Part shown: in pieces, positions 29,696 to 39,137 of the stretch
Numbering within the stretch: the stretch's first letter is position 1
Layout: every line of letters begins with the position of its first letter
From: Prado023 sp964418695
GTDB lineage: Bacteria; Actinomycetota; Actinomycetes; S36-B12; CAIYMF01
Length of the DNA: 64,000 bases
Assembly: GCA_964418695.1 (NCBI GenBank)
Contig: CAYQMN010000011.1
Span: 36,420-100,419 of the forward strand
Direction of reading: 5' to 3'
Notes under the pieces: generated by a model
What the model was told of the DNA's origin: nothing
Databases searched by the model: none
The model's input: only the letters and a program-made list of their open reading frames with translations
Position numbers and translations under genes: made by a program

Positions 29696-30123
29696 CGTGT
29701 CCCTCCATCGGTGTCGATCATGGCGACGCTGGCCCGTCCGTGGACCATGAGCTCGTGCACGCCCACGATCGAGAGGAAGACCGCGGGCTCGCTTGCTCTG
29801 GTGGTGACCGTGAGCGTCGCGCCGCGCGGATCGACCTCGACGGTCCCGCTCAGTCCGGCTGCGGCCAGGTGCTGGAGCGCCGCCGCACGGGCGGGCCTGA
29901 GGTCCACGCGTCGCGCATTGCCGGTCATCGCGACGTCCAGGTCCACGGCCTGCAGAGCAGCCCGGCCCGCCTCGGCAGCGACCCGATCCGCGCGCTGGGC
30001 AGCGCGCACCTTCGCTCCGCCGTCGACCGCCAGCCCGGCGATCGCGAGCAGTCCGAGAGCGGCGATGGCCACGAACACCGTCACCGACCCTCGATCGTCG
30101 GCCCCACGTCCGCGCCGGATCAT
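29692..30123 (-). CDS. TadG/Rv3654c-like pseudopilin helper
   Basis: A 143-residue protein with a short charged N-terminus, DRGSVTVFVAIAALGLLAIAGLAVDGG (a single membrane segment led by the GS-VT motif of Tad minor pilins) and a small outer domain. ATG at 30123 overlaps the stop of the previous gene. It is probably a minor pilus component. Confidence 0.75.
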   Translation of the reverse strand: MIRRGRGADDRGSVTVFVAIAALGLLAIAGLAVDGGAKVRAAQRADRVAAEAGRAALQAVDLDVAMTGNARRVDLRPARAAALQHLAAAGLSGTVEVDPRGATLTVTTRASEPAVFLSIVGVHELMVHGRASVAMIDTDGGTR

Positions 30124-30587
30124 GGCCTGGTCCGGTAGCTGTCCAGCGGGCTGGTCGCCCACGCCCGGACCACGCGGGATCCGGGCAGACCCGGCATCGC
30201 GAGGTCCGCGAGCGGCACCTGGCACGTCACCTGCACCGCGACCTCGGCTGGCTGGCCAAGCGCCGCCGAGAACCCGGACGTGTCGATCTGGGCGCTGGAC
30301 TTCGTGCACGTGACCCCCTGGTCGGCCAGCGATCGATCGACGACCCTCTGGGCGGCTACCTCGGCACTGCGCGGATCGCGCATGAGGGACGCGGCGCGGG
30401 CCGCTGCGGCGGCGGCCTGCTCCACGGCTCCCCCGGCGGCGCTGATCCGGGCGGCGACCACGACCAGGCTCAGCAGGAGGAGCAGCGCCGGTGCCACGAT
30501 CGCCAGCTCGATCGTGATCGAGCCGCGAGCGGCGTCGGCCCGGGTGCGCGGGGTCCGGGTGCCCAGGCTCCGGGTGCGTCGGGTCAT
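30120..30587 (-). CDS. TadE-like minor pilin 2
   Basis: A 155-residue protein whose N-terminus RGSITIELAIVAPALLLLLSLVVV is the typical TadE prepilin-like segment (Glu at position +5 after the Gly-Ser). A small outer domain with a cysteine pair (VTCTK, VTCQV) follows. Both ends overlap neighbours by four bases. Confidence 0.82.
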   Translation of the reverse strand: MTRRTRSLGTRTPRTRADAARGSITIELAIVAPALLLLLSLVVVAARISAAGGAVEQAAAAAARAASLMRDPRSAEVAAQRVVDRSLADQGVTCTKSSAQIDTSGFSAALGQPAEVAVQVTCQVPLADLAMPGLPGSRVVRAWATSPLDSYRTRP

Positions 30588-30976
30588 GGGGCCACGATCT
30601 GCTCGACCGGACCCACGGCGTGCTGGGTGACCGGGATGCCGGGGAGCCCCGGCAGGACGCTCAGCGACCGGCCCCGCACGACGACCTGGACCTCGTCGCC
30701 CCGCGTGGTGGCCACGGCCTGCGGCGCGGTCAGCGAGTCCCGGGCATGGTGGGCCAGGAAGTCCTCGGCGGCTTGCCGCCCAGCCTGGGGCGGCGCGCCG
30801 TACGCCCGCCCTGCCGCCACCCCGGTCTGCGCCGCGCCCAGGGCGAGACTGCGTGCGTACGACCACAGCCCCGCCTGGACGATGGCGAACACCACGAGCA
30901 GCAGGACAGGACCGAGCACGGCGACCTCGATGGTCACCGAGCCGGACGCACCGGCACGCAGCCGTAGAGCGAGCAT
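30584..30976 (-). CDS. TadE-like minor pilin 1
   Basis: A 130-residue protein with SGSVTIEVAVLGPVLLLVVFAIVQAGLW, a TadE-type membrane segment with the conserved Glu, and a short outer domain. Its start overlaps the end of the pilin gene. Likely a minor subunit of the Flp/Tad pilus. Confidence 0.83.
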   Translation of the reverse strand: MLALRLRAGASGSVTIEVAVLGPVLLLVVFAIVQAGLWSYARSLALGAAQTGVAAGRAYGAPPQAGRQAAEDFLAHHARDSLTAPQAVATTRGDEVQVVVRGRSLSVLPGLPGIPVTQHAVGPVEQIVAP

Positions 30977-31179
30977 CAGTTGATCTGGTCTGTCCGCGAC
31001 TTGACGGCCGCGGTGAGCGCCGCCACCAGGATCGTCGCCACCGTGATGAGGCCGAGGATCAGGATGACCAGCTCCAGCGTGCTGGCCCCCGTGTCCTCAC
31101 CGCGACTGCGCCACGCGCGGCCGGTTCGCTCGGTCAGGCTGGACAGGATCGTCAGCGTCGTGAGGATCAACGGGTTCAT
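30976..31179 (-). CDS. Flp-type pilin-like small membrane protein
   Basis: A 67-residue protein with a basic leader of about 30 residues and then GASTLELVILILGLITVATILVAAL. The Gly-Ala/Ser junction with Glu five residues on is what prepilin peptidases of the Flp/TadV class cut. It is the best candidate for the major pilin. No prepilin peptidase gene is present in the window, so it must be elsewhere. Confidence 0.75.
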   Translation of the reverse strand: MNPLILTTLTILSSLTERTGRAWRSRGEDTGASTLELVILILGLITVATILVAALTAAVKSRTDQIN

Positions 31180-31519
31180 GGTCTGGCTCCTGGGTCGGAT
31201 TCGGTCAGGTGAAGGGGTCTGGGTCGGTCGGACGGAGGTTCGGGCGGTCGGACGGAGGTTCGGGCGGTCGGACGGAGGTTCGGGCGGACGGGCGCGGTTC
31301 GGGCGGACGGGCGCGGTTCGGGCGGGCGGACGAGGTTCGGGCGGACGAGGTTCGGACGGTCGAGCGGTCGGTCGAGCAGTCGAGCGGTCGAGCAGTCGGT
31401 CGGTCGGTCGGTCGGTCGAAGCAGTCGGTCGAGGGTCGGGCCCGGGCGGGCGGGTCGGGCTCCGCGGCCTCGGTGCGTGGCGCCGGGTCGGGTTCCGGGG
31501 CTCCGTGTCCCGAGGCGGG
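31180..31519. repeat. tandem repeats splitting the Tad operon
   Basis: No gene is supported. From 31226 three exact 20-bp units (GGTCGGACGGAGGTTCGGGC) run head to tail, followed by 19-bp GGTTCGGGCGGACGGGCGC units and then a GGTC-rich run to about 31450. They separate the pilus machinery genes from the pilin genes. Confidence 0.75.
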
Positions 31520-32437
31520 TCAGCCGGAGAGGATGCGCCACAGCGCGGGGAAGCCGAGCAGCGCCATGAACGCGACGCCCAGCAGCGCGACCGGGATCGA
31601 CATGCGCTCGGAGGCCCGGTTGGCCGCGGCCACCTCCGCCTGCAGCAGCGCCCCGCGCAGGGAGGATGCGCGAGCGCGCAGGGTCGGCAGGACCGCCGCC
31701 CCGTCCTCGCCCGAGAGCCGCATGATGTCGGCCACGTCGGCCAGCTCGGGAACGGCCAGCGCCTCGGACAGCGCGGACAGCTGGGCCCAGGGCGTGCGCC
31801 CTTCCAGCCGCGCGCGCAGCAGCGCGTCGCTGATGTGTGCGAACCCCTGACCGGAGCCGATCGCCGCCGCGCGCTCCAGCGCCTCCACCGCCCCGGCGTC
31901 GGCAGCCCGCTCGAGGGCGACCAGCTCGACGTAGGCGCACACGGTGCGACGCAGCTCGCGGCGGGCGGCCACTGCTCGGCGGCGCAGATCGGCCTCGGGC
32001 AGGAAGGACAGCCCAGCGCCGAGCGCCAGCCCCGCCAGCACCGGCACGGCGAACGGCAGCGACAGCCCGGCCACGAACAGGATCGAGACGAGCAGCAAGG
32101 GAAACACCAGGCCGAGCATCGCGTAGCCGACCTTGGCCAGCGCCACCGACGTGAGACGGGTGTTGGTGATCTGCAGGTCGGCGGCGAGCTTCTGGGCCGG
32201 CAGCCGCGCCGCGATCGCCTCGGCCACCGCGCGCACCGGCCGGGGCATCCGCGCGACCGCGGGCCGCTCCCCGGCCCACGGATCGCCCGACCACACCACC
32301 GCACCCCCGCGGCCCCCCGGCTCGTCCACCAGCCGCGCGACCGCGGCGCCCAGATCGGGCACTGGCGCGCGCAGGCCTGCGACCACCGCGGTGATCCCCA
32401 CGCCGACCAGGGCCCCGGCCAGCAGCATGACGATCAT
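31520..32437 (-). CDS. Tad pilus platform protein TadC-like
   Basis: A 305-residue integral membrane protein of the GspF/TadC type (T2SSF domain: RRELRRTVCAYVELVALERAADAGAVEALERAA and LSALSEALAVPELADVADIMRLSGEDGA). It has about four helices. ATG at 32437 overlaps the tadB-like stop. With TadB it anchors the assembly ATPase at the membrane. Confidence 0.88.
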   Translation of the reverse strand: MIVMLLAGALVGVGITAVVAGLRAPVPDLGAAVARLVDEPGGRGGAVVWSGDPWAGERPAVARMPRPVRAVAEAIAARLPAQKLAADLQITNTRLTSVALAKVGYAMLGLVFPLLLVSILFVAGLSLPFAVPVLAGLALGAGLSFLPEADLRRRAVAARRELRRTVCAYVELVALERAADAGAVEALERAAAIGSGQGFAHISDALLRARLEGRTPWAQLSALSEALAVPELADVADIMRLSGEDGAAVLPTLRARASSLRGALLQAEVAAANRASERMSIPVALLGVAFMALLGFPALWRILSG

Positions 32438-33273
32438 GGCCGCGCCTGCCGGTCCAGGATCCGCGGCAGCTCGACGCCCACGGTCATCCGGTGCATCCAC
32501 CACAGCGCCGCGGCGAAGAAGCCCAGCGTCCCGGCCAGCACGATCTGGCCGACCGGACCGCCGTAAGGCGCGGTGTAGTCGGAGTTGAGCAGGCCCAGCG
32601 TGATGATCCCGACGGTGATGAGAGTGACCGCGCGGGCGGTGGCCCGCGGCTTGGCCCGGTCCGCCTCGATGCGCCGGCGCGCGGCCACCTCCTCGGCCGC
32701 CGAGTCGGCGATGCCGGTCAGGGCGGCTGCCACCCCCGGCCCGCGCCGGCGGCTGGCCAGGATCAGCGCCGCCACGACGAGGTCCGCGGAGGGGTCGGCC
32801 AGCTCGTCGGCGAACTGGCGCAGGGACGGCTCCGTCCCCGCCCCCGCGGCGATGCGCGCGGCCAGGGTGGCGGTCTGCACGCGGATCGATGCCGGAGCCG
32901 ACCGGGCCGCGCCGGCCAGCGCCTGCTCCAGGCCCACGCCGATCGCCAGGATGTCGGCGACTCTGCGAGCCCACTCCTGGACAGCCTCGACCCGGTCGAT
33001 GGCCTCCTTGGCACGCCGATCGGCACCGAGCATCGCCGGCAGCCCGACGGCGGCTCCGCAAGCGGCCAGCCCGAGAGCCGGCCACCCGGTGGCGGCCCAC
33101 GCGAGCAGGCCGACTGCGGCCACGAGGGCGACCTGGCCGGCCCGCCGACCGAGTCGCAGCGACCCACGCCGGCTCGCCGACTCCTCGATCGGCTGGTTGC
33201 CGATGACGGCCAACGCGACCCCCGCCGCGACGACCAGGGCCGCGACCGCTGCGACGACCTGCGCGGCACTCAT
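32434..33273 (-). CDS. Tad pilus platform protein TadB-like
   Basis: A 279-residue membrane protein with a T2SSF domain (AVQEWARRVADILAIGVGLEQALAG) and C-terminal helices. Both ends overlap neighbours by four bases (ATGA). It forms the inner-membrane platform with the TadC-like protein. Confidence 0.87.
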   Translation of the reverse strand: MSAAQVVAAVAALVVAAGVALAVIGNQPIEESASRRGSLRLGRRAGQVALVAAVGLLAWAATGWPALGLAACGAAVGLPAMLGADRRAKEAIDRVEAVQEWARRVADILAIGVGLEQALAGAARSAPASIRVQTATLAARIAAGAGTEPSLRQFADELADPSADLVVAALILASRRRGPGVAAALTGIADSAAEEVAARRRIEADRAKPRATARAVTLITVGIITLGLLNSDYTAPYGGPVGQIVLAGTLGFFAAALWWMHRMTVGVELPRILDRQARP

Positions 33274-34802
33274 CGTCCGACCACCGCCGAGCCACCCCGG
33301 GAGCGCGAGTCGATCGTCGCGGAGCCGTCCAGCAGCCGCGGGTCGAAGCCGGCCGCGACCAGATCGGGCAGGCATGCGGGGCGATGCGCCGGGACTGCCC
33401 GGCCGTCGGGTCCAGGCCGGAAGACGGTGGTGACCACCGGGCGGCCGGCCTCCCCGATGCCGTCGACCTCGAGGACCTCGCTGACGAACCGATGACGCTG
33501 CCCGCCGGCCTGGGCGTCGTGGCGCAGGGTGAGATGGACCACCAGGTCGATGCCGTCCGCCGCAGCACGGTAGGCGAACGTGTCGGTCATCCCCGTGCCG
33601 TGCTCCAGGCACAGCGTGACGATCCGGTCGATCGCCTTGCCCGCCGAGCGCGCGTGCAAGGTACACATGGAGCCGTCCCCGACTGCCATCGCGGACAACA
33701 TCGGCACCACTTCCGGCCCGCGAACCTCGCCGACGATGACTCGCCGCACGTTCATCCGCAGCGCGTCGACGACGAGGTCGGACAGCGACACCTCGCCGGC
33801 GGCCCGACCCGACGCGTCGCGCTCGGACGAGCCGACCCGGGCCTCCATCGCGACCACCCGCGGATGCCGCTCGAGCTCGTGCAGGTGCAGCTCGAACTCG
33901 CGCTCGATCGTGGCGAACCGCTCCATCGGAGCGAACTCCGCCGCCAGCGCCCTGAGCATCGTCGTCTTGCCTGCGTTCTGGGCGCCGGTCACGATGACGT
34001 TGCGCCCCGCGCGGATGGCCGCGCCCAGGAACTGCGCGACCGCCGCGGACAGGGAGCCCCACTCGACGAGCTGGTCCAGGGTCACCTCGCGGACCCGGTG
34101 ACGGCGGATCACCAGCACCGGCCGTGGGGTCACCCAGGCCATCGCCGTGAGCCGGGAGCCGTCGTCCAGGCGCAGATGCAGGATCGGGCTGGCGGTGGAG
34201 AAGGAGCGCTCGGCCTGGCCGGTCCGGGTCACGAGGGCCTGGACCAGCTCGATGAGCTCGGCGTCCGAGGCCGCCACGGGCGCGCCGCGGACCTCCCGGC
34301 CGTCGGCGTAGGCCAACCAGACCTCGTCGAAGCCGTTGACCTCGATGTTCTCGATCGCCGGGTCGTCGATCAGCGGCTGCAGCCGCCCCATGCCGAAGAT
34401 CACGTCCATGACGCTGTCGGACAGCGAGAACTCCTCTTCCACGCTCCAGGGCGGCTCCCCCGCATGGACGCGGGCCCGCACGCGACCGACCACCACCTCG
34501 GCGACCAGGCTTCGGGCCAGCTCCCGACGGGCCCGAGGGTCGTTGACCGGGGTCGCGCGCAGCCGCAGCGCGAGCGCGTCCGACACCTCATGCCGGATCT
34601 CGGCCACGAGCGTGTGGTCGACTGCCGTGGCGGGCGGGAACCGGCGAAGGACGGAGGGTTCGAGGGTCACCCCCGCAGCGTCCGCAAGCCCCGAGGACAG
34701 CCCGGATCGTGCGCGACCATCCCGGTCCGACACCGAGCCACCCAACGACCGGCGCGGCGCCGCCGCGAAGCCATCGGCGGGCTCGTGCAGCATCGCGGTC
34801 AT
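33270..34802 (-). CDS. tadA: Tad pilus assembly ATPase TadA/CpaF
   Basis: A 510-residue secretion ATPase. The CpaF N-terminal domain includes IENIEVNGFDEVW. Walker A is TGAQNAGKTTMLRAL, the Asp box is IEREFELHL, Walker B is RRVIVGEVRGPEVV and the His box is STLHARSAG-like (MCTLHARSAG). It powers pilus assembly. The start ATG at 34802 overlaps the TadZ stop. Confidence 0.92.
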   Translation of the reverse strand: MTAMLHEPADGFAAAPRRSLGGSVSDRDGRARSGLSSGLADAAGVTLEPSVLRRFPPATAVDHTLVAEIRHEVSDALALRLRATPVNDPRARRELARSLVAEVVVGRVRARVHAGEPPWSVEEEFSLSDSVMDVIFGMGRLQPLIDDPAIENIEVNGFDEVWLAYADGREVRGAPVAASDAELIELVQALVTRTGQAERSFSTASPILHLRLDDGSRLTAMAWVTPRPVLVIRRHRVREVTLDQLVEWGSLSAAVAQFLGAAIRAGRNVIVTGAQNAGKTTMLRALAAEFAPMERFATIEREFELHLHELERHPRVVAMEARVGSSERDASGRAAGEVSLSDLVVDALRMNVRRVIVGEVRGPEVVPMLSAMAVGDGSMCTLHARSAGKAIDRIVTLCLEHGTGMTDTFAYRAAADGIDLVVHLTLRHDAQAGGQRHRFVSEVLEVDGIGEAGRPVVTTVFRPGPDGRAVPAHRPACLPDLVAAGFDPRLLDGSATIDSRSRGGSAVVGR

Positions 34803-35647
34803 CCCCGGCCTCCGGCTCCCGCGATCGTGCTTCCGACCCGGTCGCGGACCGTTCGCGCCAGGCCTGCGCTCGCCACGCCTGCGCTCGCCAGGCCTGCGCG
34901 TCCCGAGAGCTCCGCATCGAGTCGATCGGCCAGCCCGTCGACCGAGCGGGCGAACCTCGAGCGGGCCATGCCGCGCGTCGCCGGAGCGCCAGCGGAGTAG
35001 GTGGCGGCGTGCTGGGCCTCGAAGGGGATCGTGGCGGCCAGCGGCAGGCCGACCGCCCCGGCGACCTCGCGCGGCGAGTACGGGGAGGCGCTGTCCACGA
35101 CCACGAGCTGCACCGGCACCCCCGCGGTCACCGGCGTGCCGGTCCACGCTGCGGCGAGGCGGCGCGCCGAGGCCACCGACGGCAGGCCGGGTCGCACGAT
35201 CAGCAGGACCCGATCGCTGCCCAGCAACCAGGGTCCGGCGGATAGCGGCGAGTCCAGCCGCCCTGCGTCCACCACCAGATCGACGCCGCCACGCTCGGCC
35301 AGCGCCGCCTCGATCACCGCCCACGCGGGCGGCAGGGCGCCGGCTCGCTGGCTGTCGGGTACGCCGACGACGGCCGCGACCGAGCCGCCTTCGGTCAGGG
35401 GCACGCAGGCCGAGACGAGCAGCTCGCCGGCTGGCCGGCCCCGACCGGCTGCCAGCGCCAGCATCCCCGAGCCCGAGGGCGCGCCCCCGCGAAGCACTCC
35501 GGCCGCGACGTCGCCGCCCACGGGATCGGCGTCCACCAGCAGCGTTCGGCGTTCCGGGTGCCGATGTCCCCACGACAGCGCGAGGGCCACGGCCAGAGTG
35601 GTGGCCCCGGGCGAGCCCTTCGCGCTGATCAGGCTGATGACCGCCAC
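34799..35647 (-). CDS. TadZ/CpaE-like MinD family protein
   Basis: A 282-residue P-loop protein with a deviant Walker A SAKGSPGATTLAVALAL and LLVDADPVGGD, as in the ParA/MinD family. In Tad loci such proteins localise the pilus at the cell surface. GTG at 35647 lies three bases beyond the SAF-protein stop. The C-terminus has repeated AGVASAGLA. Confidence 0.82.
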   Translation of the reverse strand: MAVISLISAKGSPGATTLAVALALSWGHRHPERRTLLVDADPVGGDVAAGVLRGGAPSGSGMLALAAGRGRPAGELLVSACVPLTEGGSVAAVVGVPDSQRAGALPPAWAVIEAALAERGGVDLVVDAGRLDSPLSAGPWLLGSDRVLLIVRPGLPSVASARRLAAAWTGTPVTAGVPVQLVVVDSASPYSPREVAGAVGLPLAATIPFEAQHAATYSAGAPATRGMARSRFARSVDGLADRLDAELSGRAGLASAGVASAGLARTVRDRVGSTIAGAGGRG

Positions 35648-35650
35648 GGC

Positions 35651-36301
35651 TCAGCTCCCGCTCGGCTGAACGACCAGGGCGACACGGGCGTTCGCCGACG
35701 TGATCGCCAGGCTTGGCCCGTCCGCCACCGCCGCGGTGACGTCCACGACGCTCACCCCGTTCACGTCCGGCGCCCCGACGCGGACGACGACGGCGGGCCG
35801 GCCCGACAGGGGCGCACCGGCAGTGGCGGCGTCGCCGGCGTCCACGACCAGGATCCGGTCGCCGGGCATGAGGCCGCCCGAGGGCATGCGGTCCGGCGCG
35901 ATCGCGAGCGGGACGAGGACCCGGCCGGTTTCCGGGCCGCGGTCGGCCGTGACCAGACCGGAGTTGAGCAGCATGCCCGGAGCCAGGGCGGTCTTCGCGT
36001 GCATCCCGGTCACCTGGTCCAGGGAGCCCACGGGGATCACCTCGACGCCGGGCTCGACCGAGACCTGCGCCACCCCCAGCATCCCGGCGGTCAGCGCCTC
36101 ACCCTGGGCGACCGGTGCGCGCACGACCAGGACGTCGATCCGCTGGCCGGCGGTTGCGACGAGCCAGGCGACCACCAGGGCCCCGACGGCGGCCAACAGC
36201 GCACCCAGGGCGATCAGCCACGGGCGGCGTCGCCGGCGTACGGGGAGCGGTTGCGGGTCCCAGACCCGCGAGGCGGCAGGGTTCAGAGTCTCGGCGGCCA
36301 T
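35651..36301 (-). CDS. SAF-domain (CpaB-like) pilus protein
   Basis: A 216-residue protein with a basic N-terminus, one membrane helix (PWLIALGALLAAVGALVVAWL) and a SAF domain (VVRAPVAQGEALTAGMLGVAQV). The layout matches CpaB/FlgA-type proteins found in Tad operons. It begins 15 bases past the preceding hypothetical gene. Confidence 0.82.
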   Translation of the reverse strand: MAAETLNPAASRVWDPQPLPVRRRRRPWLIALGALLAAVGALVVAWLVATAGQRIDVLVVRAPVAQGEALTAGMLGVAQVSVEPGVEVIPVGSLDQVTGMHAKTALAPGMLLNSGLVTADRGPETGRVLVPLAIAPDRMPSGGLMPGDRILVVDAGDAATAGAPLSGRPAVVVRVGAPDVNGVSVVDVTAAVADGPSLAITSANARVALVVQPSGS

Positions 36302-36315
36302 GTCTGCCCCCGGTC

Positions 36316-37347
36316 TCAGCAAGCCGGGGTCAGGCGCGAGCCGGACCCGACCAGCGGCGCTGTCTCGGTGCTTTCCGACCTGCTGCTGGCATGAGCACGC
36401 GAGCGCATGCGACCACCTTCCCCCGTAGCGTCGAGTCCCTCGATCCGGGACCGCTCGGGGTCGCATCGGATCGGCGCGCGCACAGTAAGCGGCAGCTCCG
36501 AGAAAGTCCAAATCACCTCTGGACAAGGCGATCCCGCGAGTGGTATTGACGACTCCCACCGGGCTGAGACCTCGCTGAGGACGCCCGCCGGCGACGGGAG
36601 CCACTGGCGACTGGTCGCCCGGATCGCGGTGACGACACCGGGATCCTCCAGCAGGTCCAGCCCATGGACGGCGACCAGCTCCAGCAATCCGGGTCGGCCC
36701 GGCCGGCCGACCAGCAGGGACCACAGCCGGCTGGCCCGCCACGGCGGGCAGCCGACCCGGGTCGCCGCCATCCGCCAGCCGCCGCGACTCGCGCCCAGGG
36801 CGGCATCAGCCAGCTCGTCGATCAGCTCGGTCAGAGCGGCGTGCTCCCAGCCCGCAGCGCGCAGGGCCTCGAGAATCGGATCGAGGAGGGGACTCGGCTG
36901 CGCCGATCCAAGGTGCGTATCTGGGGTCGGCTCGGCCTGTCCCCCCGGCCGTTCACGATCACCGCAGACCGCCTCGGCGTCGGCATCCTGGGCCGCGCGC
37001 TCTGAGCCCGCCAGCCGGTCCCAGCCAAGGTCGACGACCAGCTCGCCAGCGACCCTGCGACCGGCCGCAGACTCCGCAGCGACCGCCCGCCGGACGGCGA
37101 CCCACGCCATGCCGGCAGGGTTGTCCGCGGACCGGGCGCTGGCCCGGCGCAGGGCATCCCACGCGGCCGCCCAGCAGCTGGCCGCCGCCTGGTCGGCGGC
37201 CGGCCCGCGCAGCCCCGAACGGCGCACGGACGGCATCACGATGCGCCGACGGACCAGCTCGAGCAGCTGCCGTCCGACCGGACCGTCCCAGCCTTCGTCG
37301 TCGATGACGGCCAGTGCGGTGTGGATGTCGTGGGCCGTGAGCTCCAT
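36316..37347 (-). CDS. unrecognised protein leading the Tad operon
   Basis: A 343-residue soluble-looking protein that I do not recognise. The ATG at 37347 has a strong GGAGG six bases upstream. The first half is helical with many Ala, Arg and Trp (SCWAAAWDALRRASARSADN); a variable Pro/Gly stretch near residues 130-150 is followed by a second helical part (EHAALTELIDELADAALGASRGGWRMAATRVG) with a possible helix-turn-helix-like look. Its 15-base spacing to the CpaB-like gene and leading position suggest a regulator of, or a factor for, pilus expression. That role is inference. Confidence 0.7.
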   Translation of the reverse strand: MELTAHDIHTALAVIDDEGWDGPVGRQLLELVRRRIVMPSVRRSGLRGPAADQAAASCWAAAWDALRRASARSADNPAGMAWVAVRRAVAAESAAGRRVAGELVVDLGWDRLAGSERAAQDADAEAVCGDRERPGGQAEPTPDTHLGSAQPSPLLDPILEALRAAGWEHAALTELIDELADAALGASRGGWRMAATRVGCPPWRASRLWSLLVGRPGRPGLLELVAVHGLDLLEDPGVVTAIRATSRQWLPSPAGVLSEVSARWESSIPLAGSPCPEVIWTFSELPLTVRAPIRCDPERSRIEGLDATGEGGRMRSRAHASSRSESTETAPLVGSGSRLTPAC

Positions 37348-37772
37348 CGAGTCCTCCGTTCTCGGTGAGGGCCAGACCGTGCCTCGCCGGCGTTGCCCGA
37401 ACCGTTGCCACCGGCGTCCGGCAACGCCCGCGCGAGGCCTGGCAACGGGCTGACAACGCGTCCCACTGGCGTCTGACCTGGGACGACACCCGCTCAGTAA
37501 GGCGGCAACGGCCCAGGAGTCCGAGTCGTGCCTGAGCCCGCACAACAGGCCGGCCTGGCTGGCGGGACGACGTCGCGGCGCGCATTGCCCACAGGGGTGC
37601 GCTTGATCGTCCGCTCGCCCACGAGGCCCCACAACGCCGGCAACACCTACGGCAAGCCCGAGCCCGTGCCCGGCAACGCCTGGGATCCGAACGGCCCCGG
37701 CGGCAACGGGTCTGGCGCCCCTCGCCGCGCACTCCCCTGATGACGGCTTCCCGCCCCATGAGGAGAGACACC
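37348..37772. promoter_or_regulatory. divergent control region with seven GGCAACG words
   Basis: The 425-base gap between the Tad leader gene and the plus-strand gene holds GGCAACG or its reverse complement at 37391, 37403, 37420, 37441, 37504, 37672 and 37702. The first two form direct repeats and face the next two as an inverted arrangement. A 70-residue GTG frame at 37528-37740 covers the right half but has no family support. Confidence 0.45.
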
Positions 37773-39137
37773 ATGACGACCACCCTGTCGCTGGCTCACG
37801 CCACCCGGCCCACGCCCGCAGCGCGCGCCGAAGCCTCGACGCCCGTGTCGGCCCGCCACCGCCCCACCACATTCAGCTGCCTGACCGGGATCGCGGCGGA
37901 CCTGCTGGAGCAGGCACTGGTGCAGGCCGGCCCCGGCGAGGAGGACTCCGGCTGGCTGGCTGAGGCGCACGCGGCACATCGCGATCTGACTCATGCGCTG
38001 GCCCATCTGGGGAGCACGCTGCTCGGGCTCGGCTCGGTGTCGACGCTGGCTGCCGCTCGGCCGTCCGGGCCCGCAGACAGCGATCGCAGGCTGGTGATGC
38101 TGCTGGCCCGGCGCGCGGTCCTGCACGACTGGGAGCAGCCACCTGCAGAGGTCGGCACCACCGCCGATCGCCTGGCTCAGGCGGCCCGCGCACTCCGGGC
38201 CGCGGCCGACCTGTGGGCGACGCACCACACCCAGGTAGGGGAGGCTCGCAGTCCCGAGGCGTCGAGGATGCGGCATCCGGCGATGCTCGGTGCTGCGGTC
38301 CGCGAGTGGCGGGGCCTGGTCGTCATGGCCCGGGCGATGGCCGACCAGCTGTCCCACCACAGTCGGGCGAGTGGCCGGCGCGCGCCGCTCTACCGCGATC
38401 TGATCGGCTACCCCGTGCCGCGCGACGGGGGCCCGACCAGTGAGGCGCGGGTCATCGACCTCACGGTCGCCCGCCCCGCGCGCCGGCGGTCGTCCGACCC
38501 GCTGATCGAGATCGAGGAGCGGACGACCCAGCTGCGGGCGCTGGCCTGGCGCATGTCACAGGCGGGCATGGCACCGGTCGATCTACTGGCCAACGCCGCC
38601 GCCATCGCGGTGGTGCTGGCCAACGCCGCCGAGCGGACGTCGCGTTCGGCCGCCCGCCTCGATCCGGATGCGGCACCGGCTCACCTGCTGGCCGCGGATC
38701 GGGCTGCTGCCCAAGGACGGGCCTGGCGCGCGGTCGGCCCGCTGCTACACGATCTGCGCAGCCCGCTGCGCCCCAGCCCGGCGCTCGTGACCGAGCGCCG
38801 CGATCTCGAGACGCTCGTGGAGCGGGCAGCAGCAGCGACTGGGACCACCTCCCGGGCTGATGAGGTCGCCGACGTGCTGGTGCGGGCCAGCGATCGGTTC
38901 GCCGACGTGGCCGCGTACCTCGCACTCGCCCTACGACGGGCCCGCGGACGCCGGGCGGTCCTGCTGTCTGGGCGAGCGCTCACCCACACCATGCTGGGCA
39001 AGAAGGACAAGCTGCTGACCGCCAAGGTGCGCGACCAGGTGGTGGTCGCGCCAGACCGGATCGTGGTGAGCATCGAGCAGGCGCTGCGGGCCGCCGCGGA
39101 GACCGGCCCACAGGATCTGGAGCGCGCCTTGGGATGA
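37773..39137 (+). CDS. unrecognised helical protein
   Basis: A 454-residue Ala/Arg-rich protein, mostly helical, with no signal peptide or membrane segment and no motif I recognise. ATG at 37773 follows AGGAG by seven bases. It has segments such as LVMLLARRAVLHDWEQPPAEVGT and a C-terminal basic region (TMLGKKDKLLTAKVRDQVVV). It is divergent from the Tad operon leader and may be related to it in regulation. Confidence 0.65.
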   Translation: MTTTLSLAHATRPTPAARAEASTPVSARHRPTTFSCLTGIAADLLEQALVQAGPGEEDSGWLAEAHAAHRDLTHALAHLGSTLLGLGSVSTLAAARPSGPADSDRRLVMLLARRAVLHDWEQPPAEVGTTADRLAQAARALRAAADLWATHHTQVGEARSPEASRMRHPAMLGAAVREWRGLVVMARAMADQLSHHSRASGRRAPLYRDLIGYPVPRDGGPTSEARVIDLTVARPARRRSSDPLIEIEERTTQLRALAWRMSQAGMAPVDLLANAAAIAVVLANAAERTSRSAARLDPDAAPAHLLAADRAAAQGRAWRAVGPLLHDLRSPLRPSPALVTERRDLETLVERAAAATGTTSRADEVADVLVRASDRFADVAAYLALALRRARGRRAVLLSGRALTHTMLGKKDKLLTAKVRDQVVVAPDRIVVSIEQALRAAAETGPQDLERALG

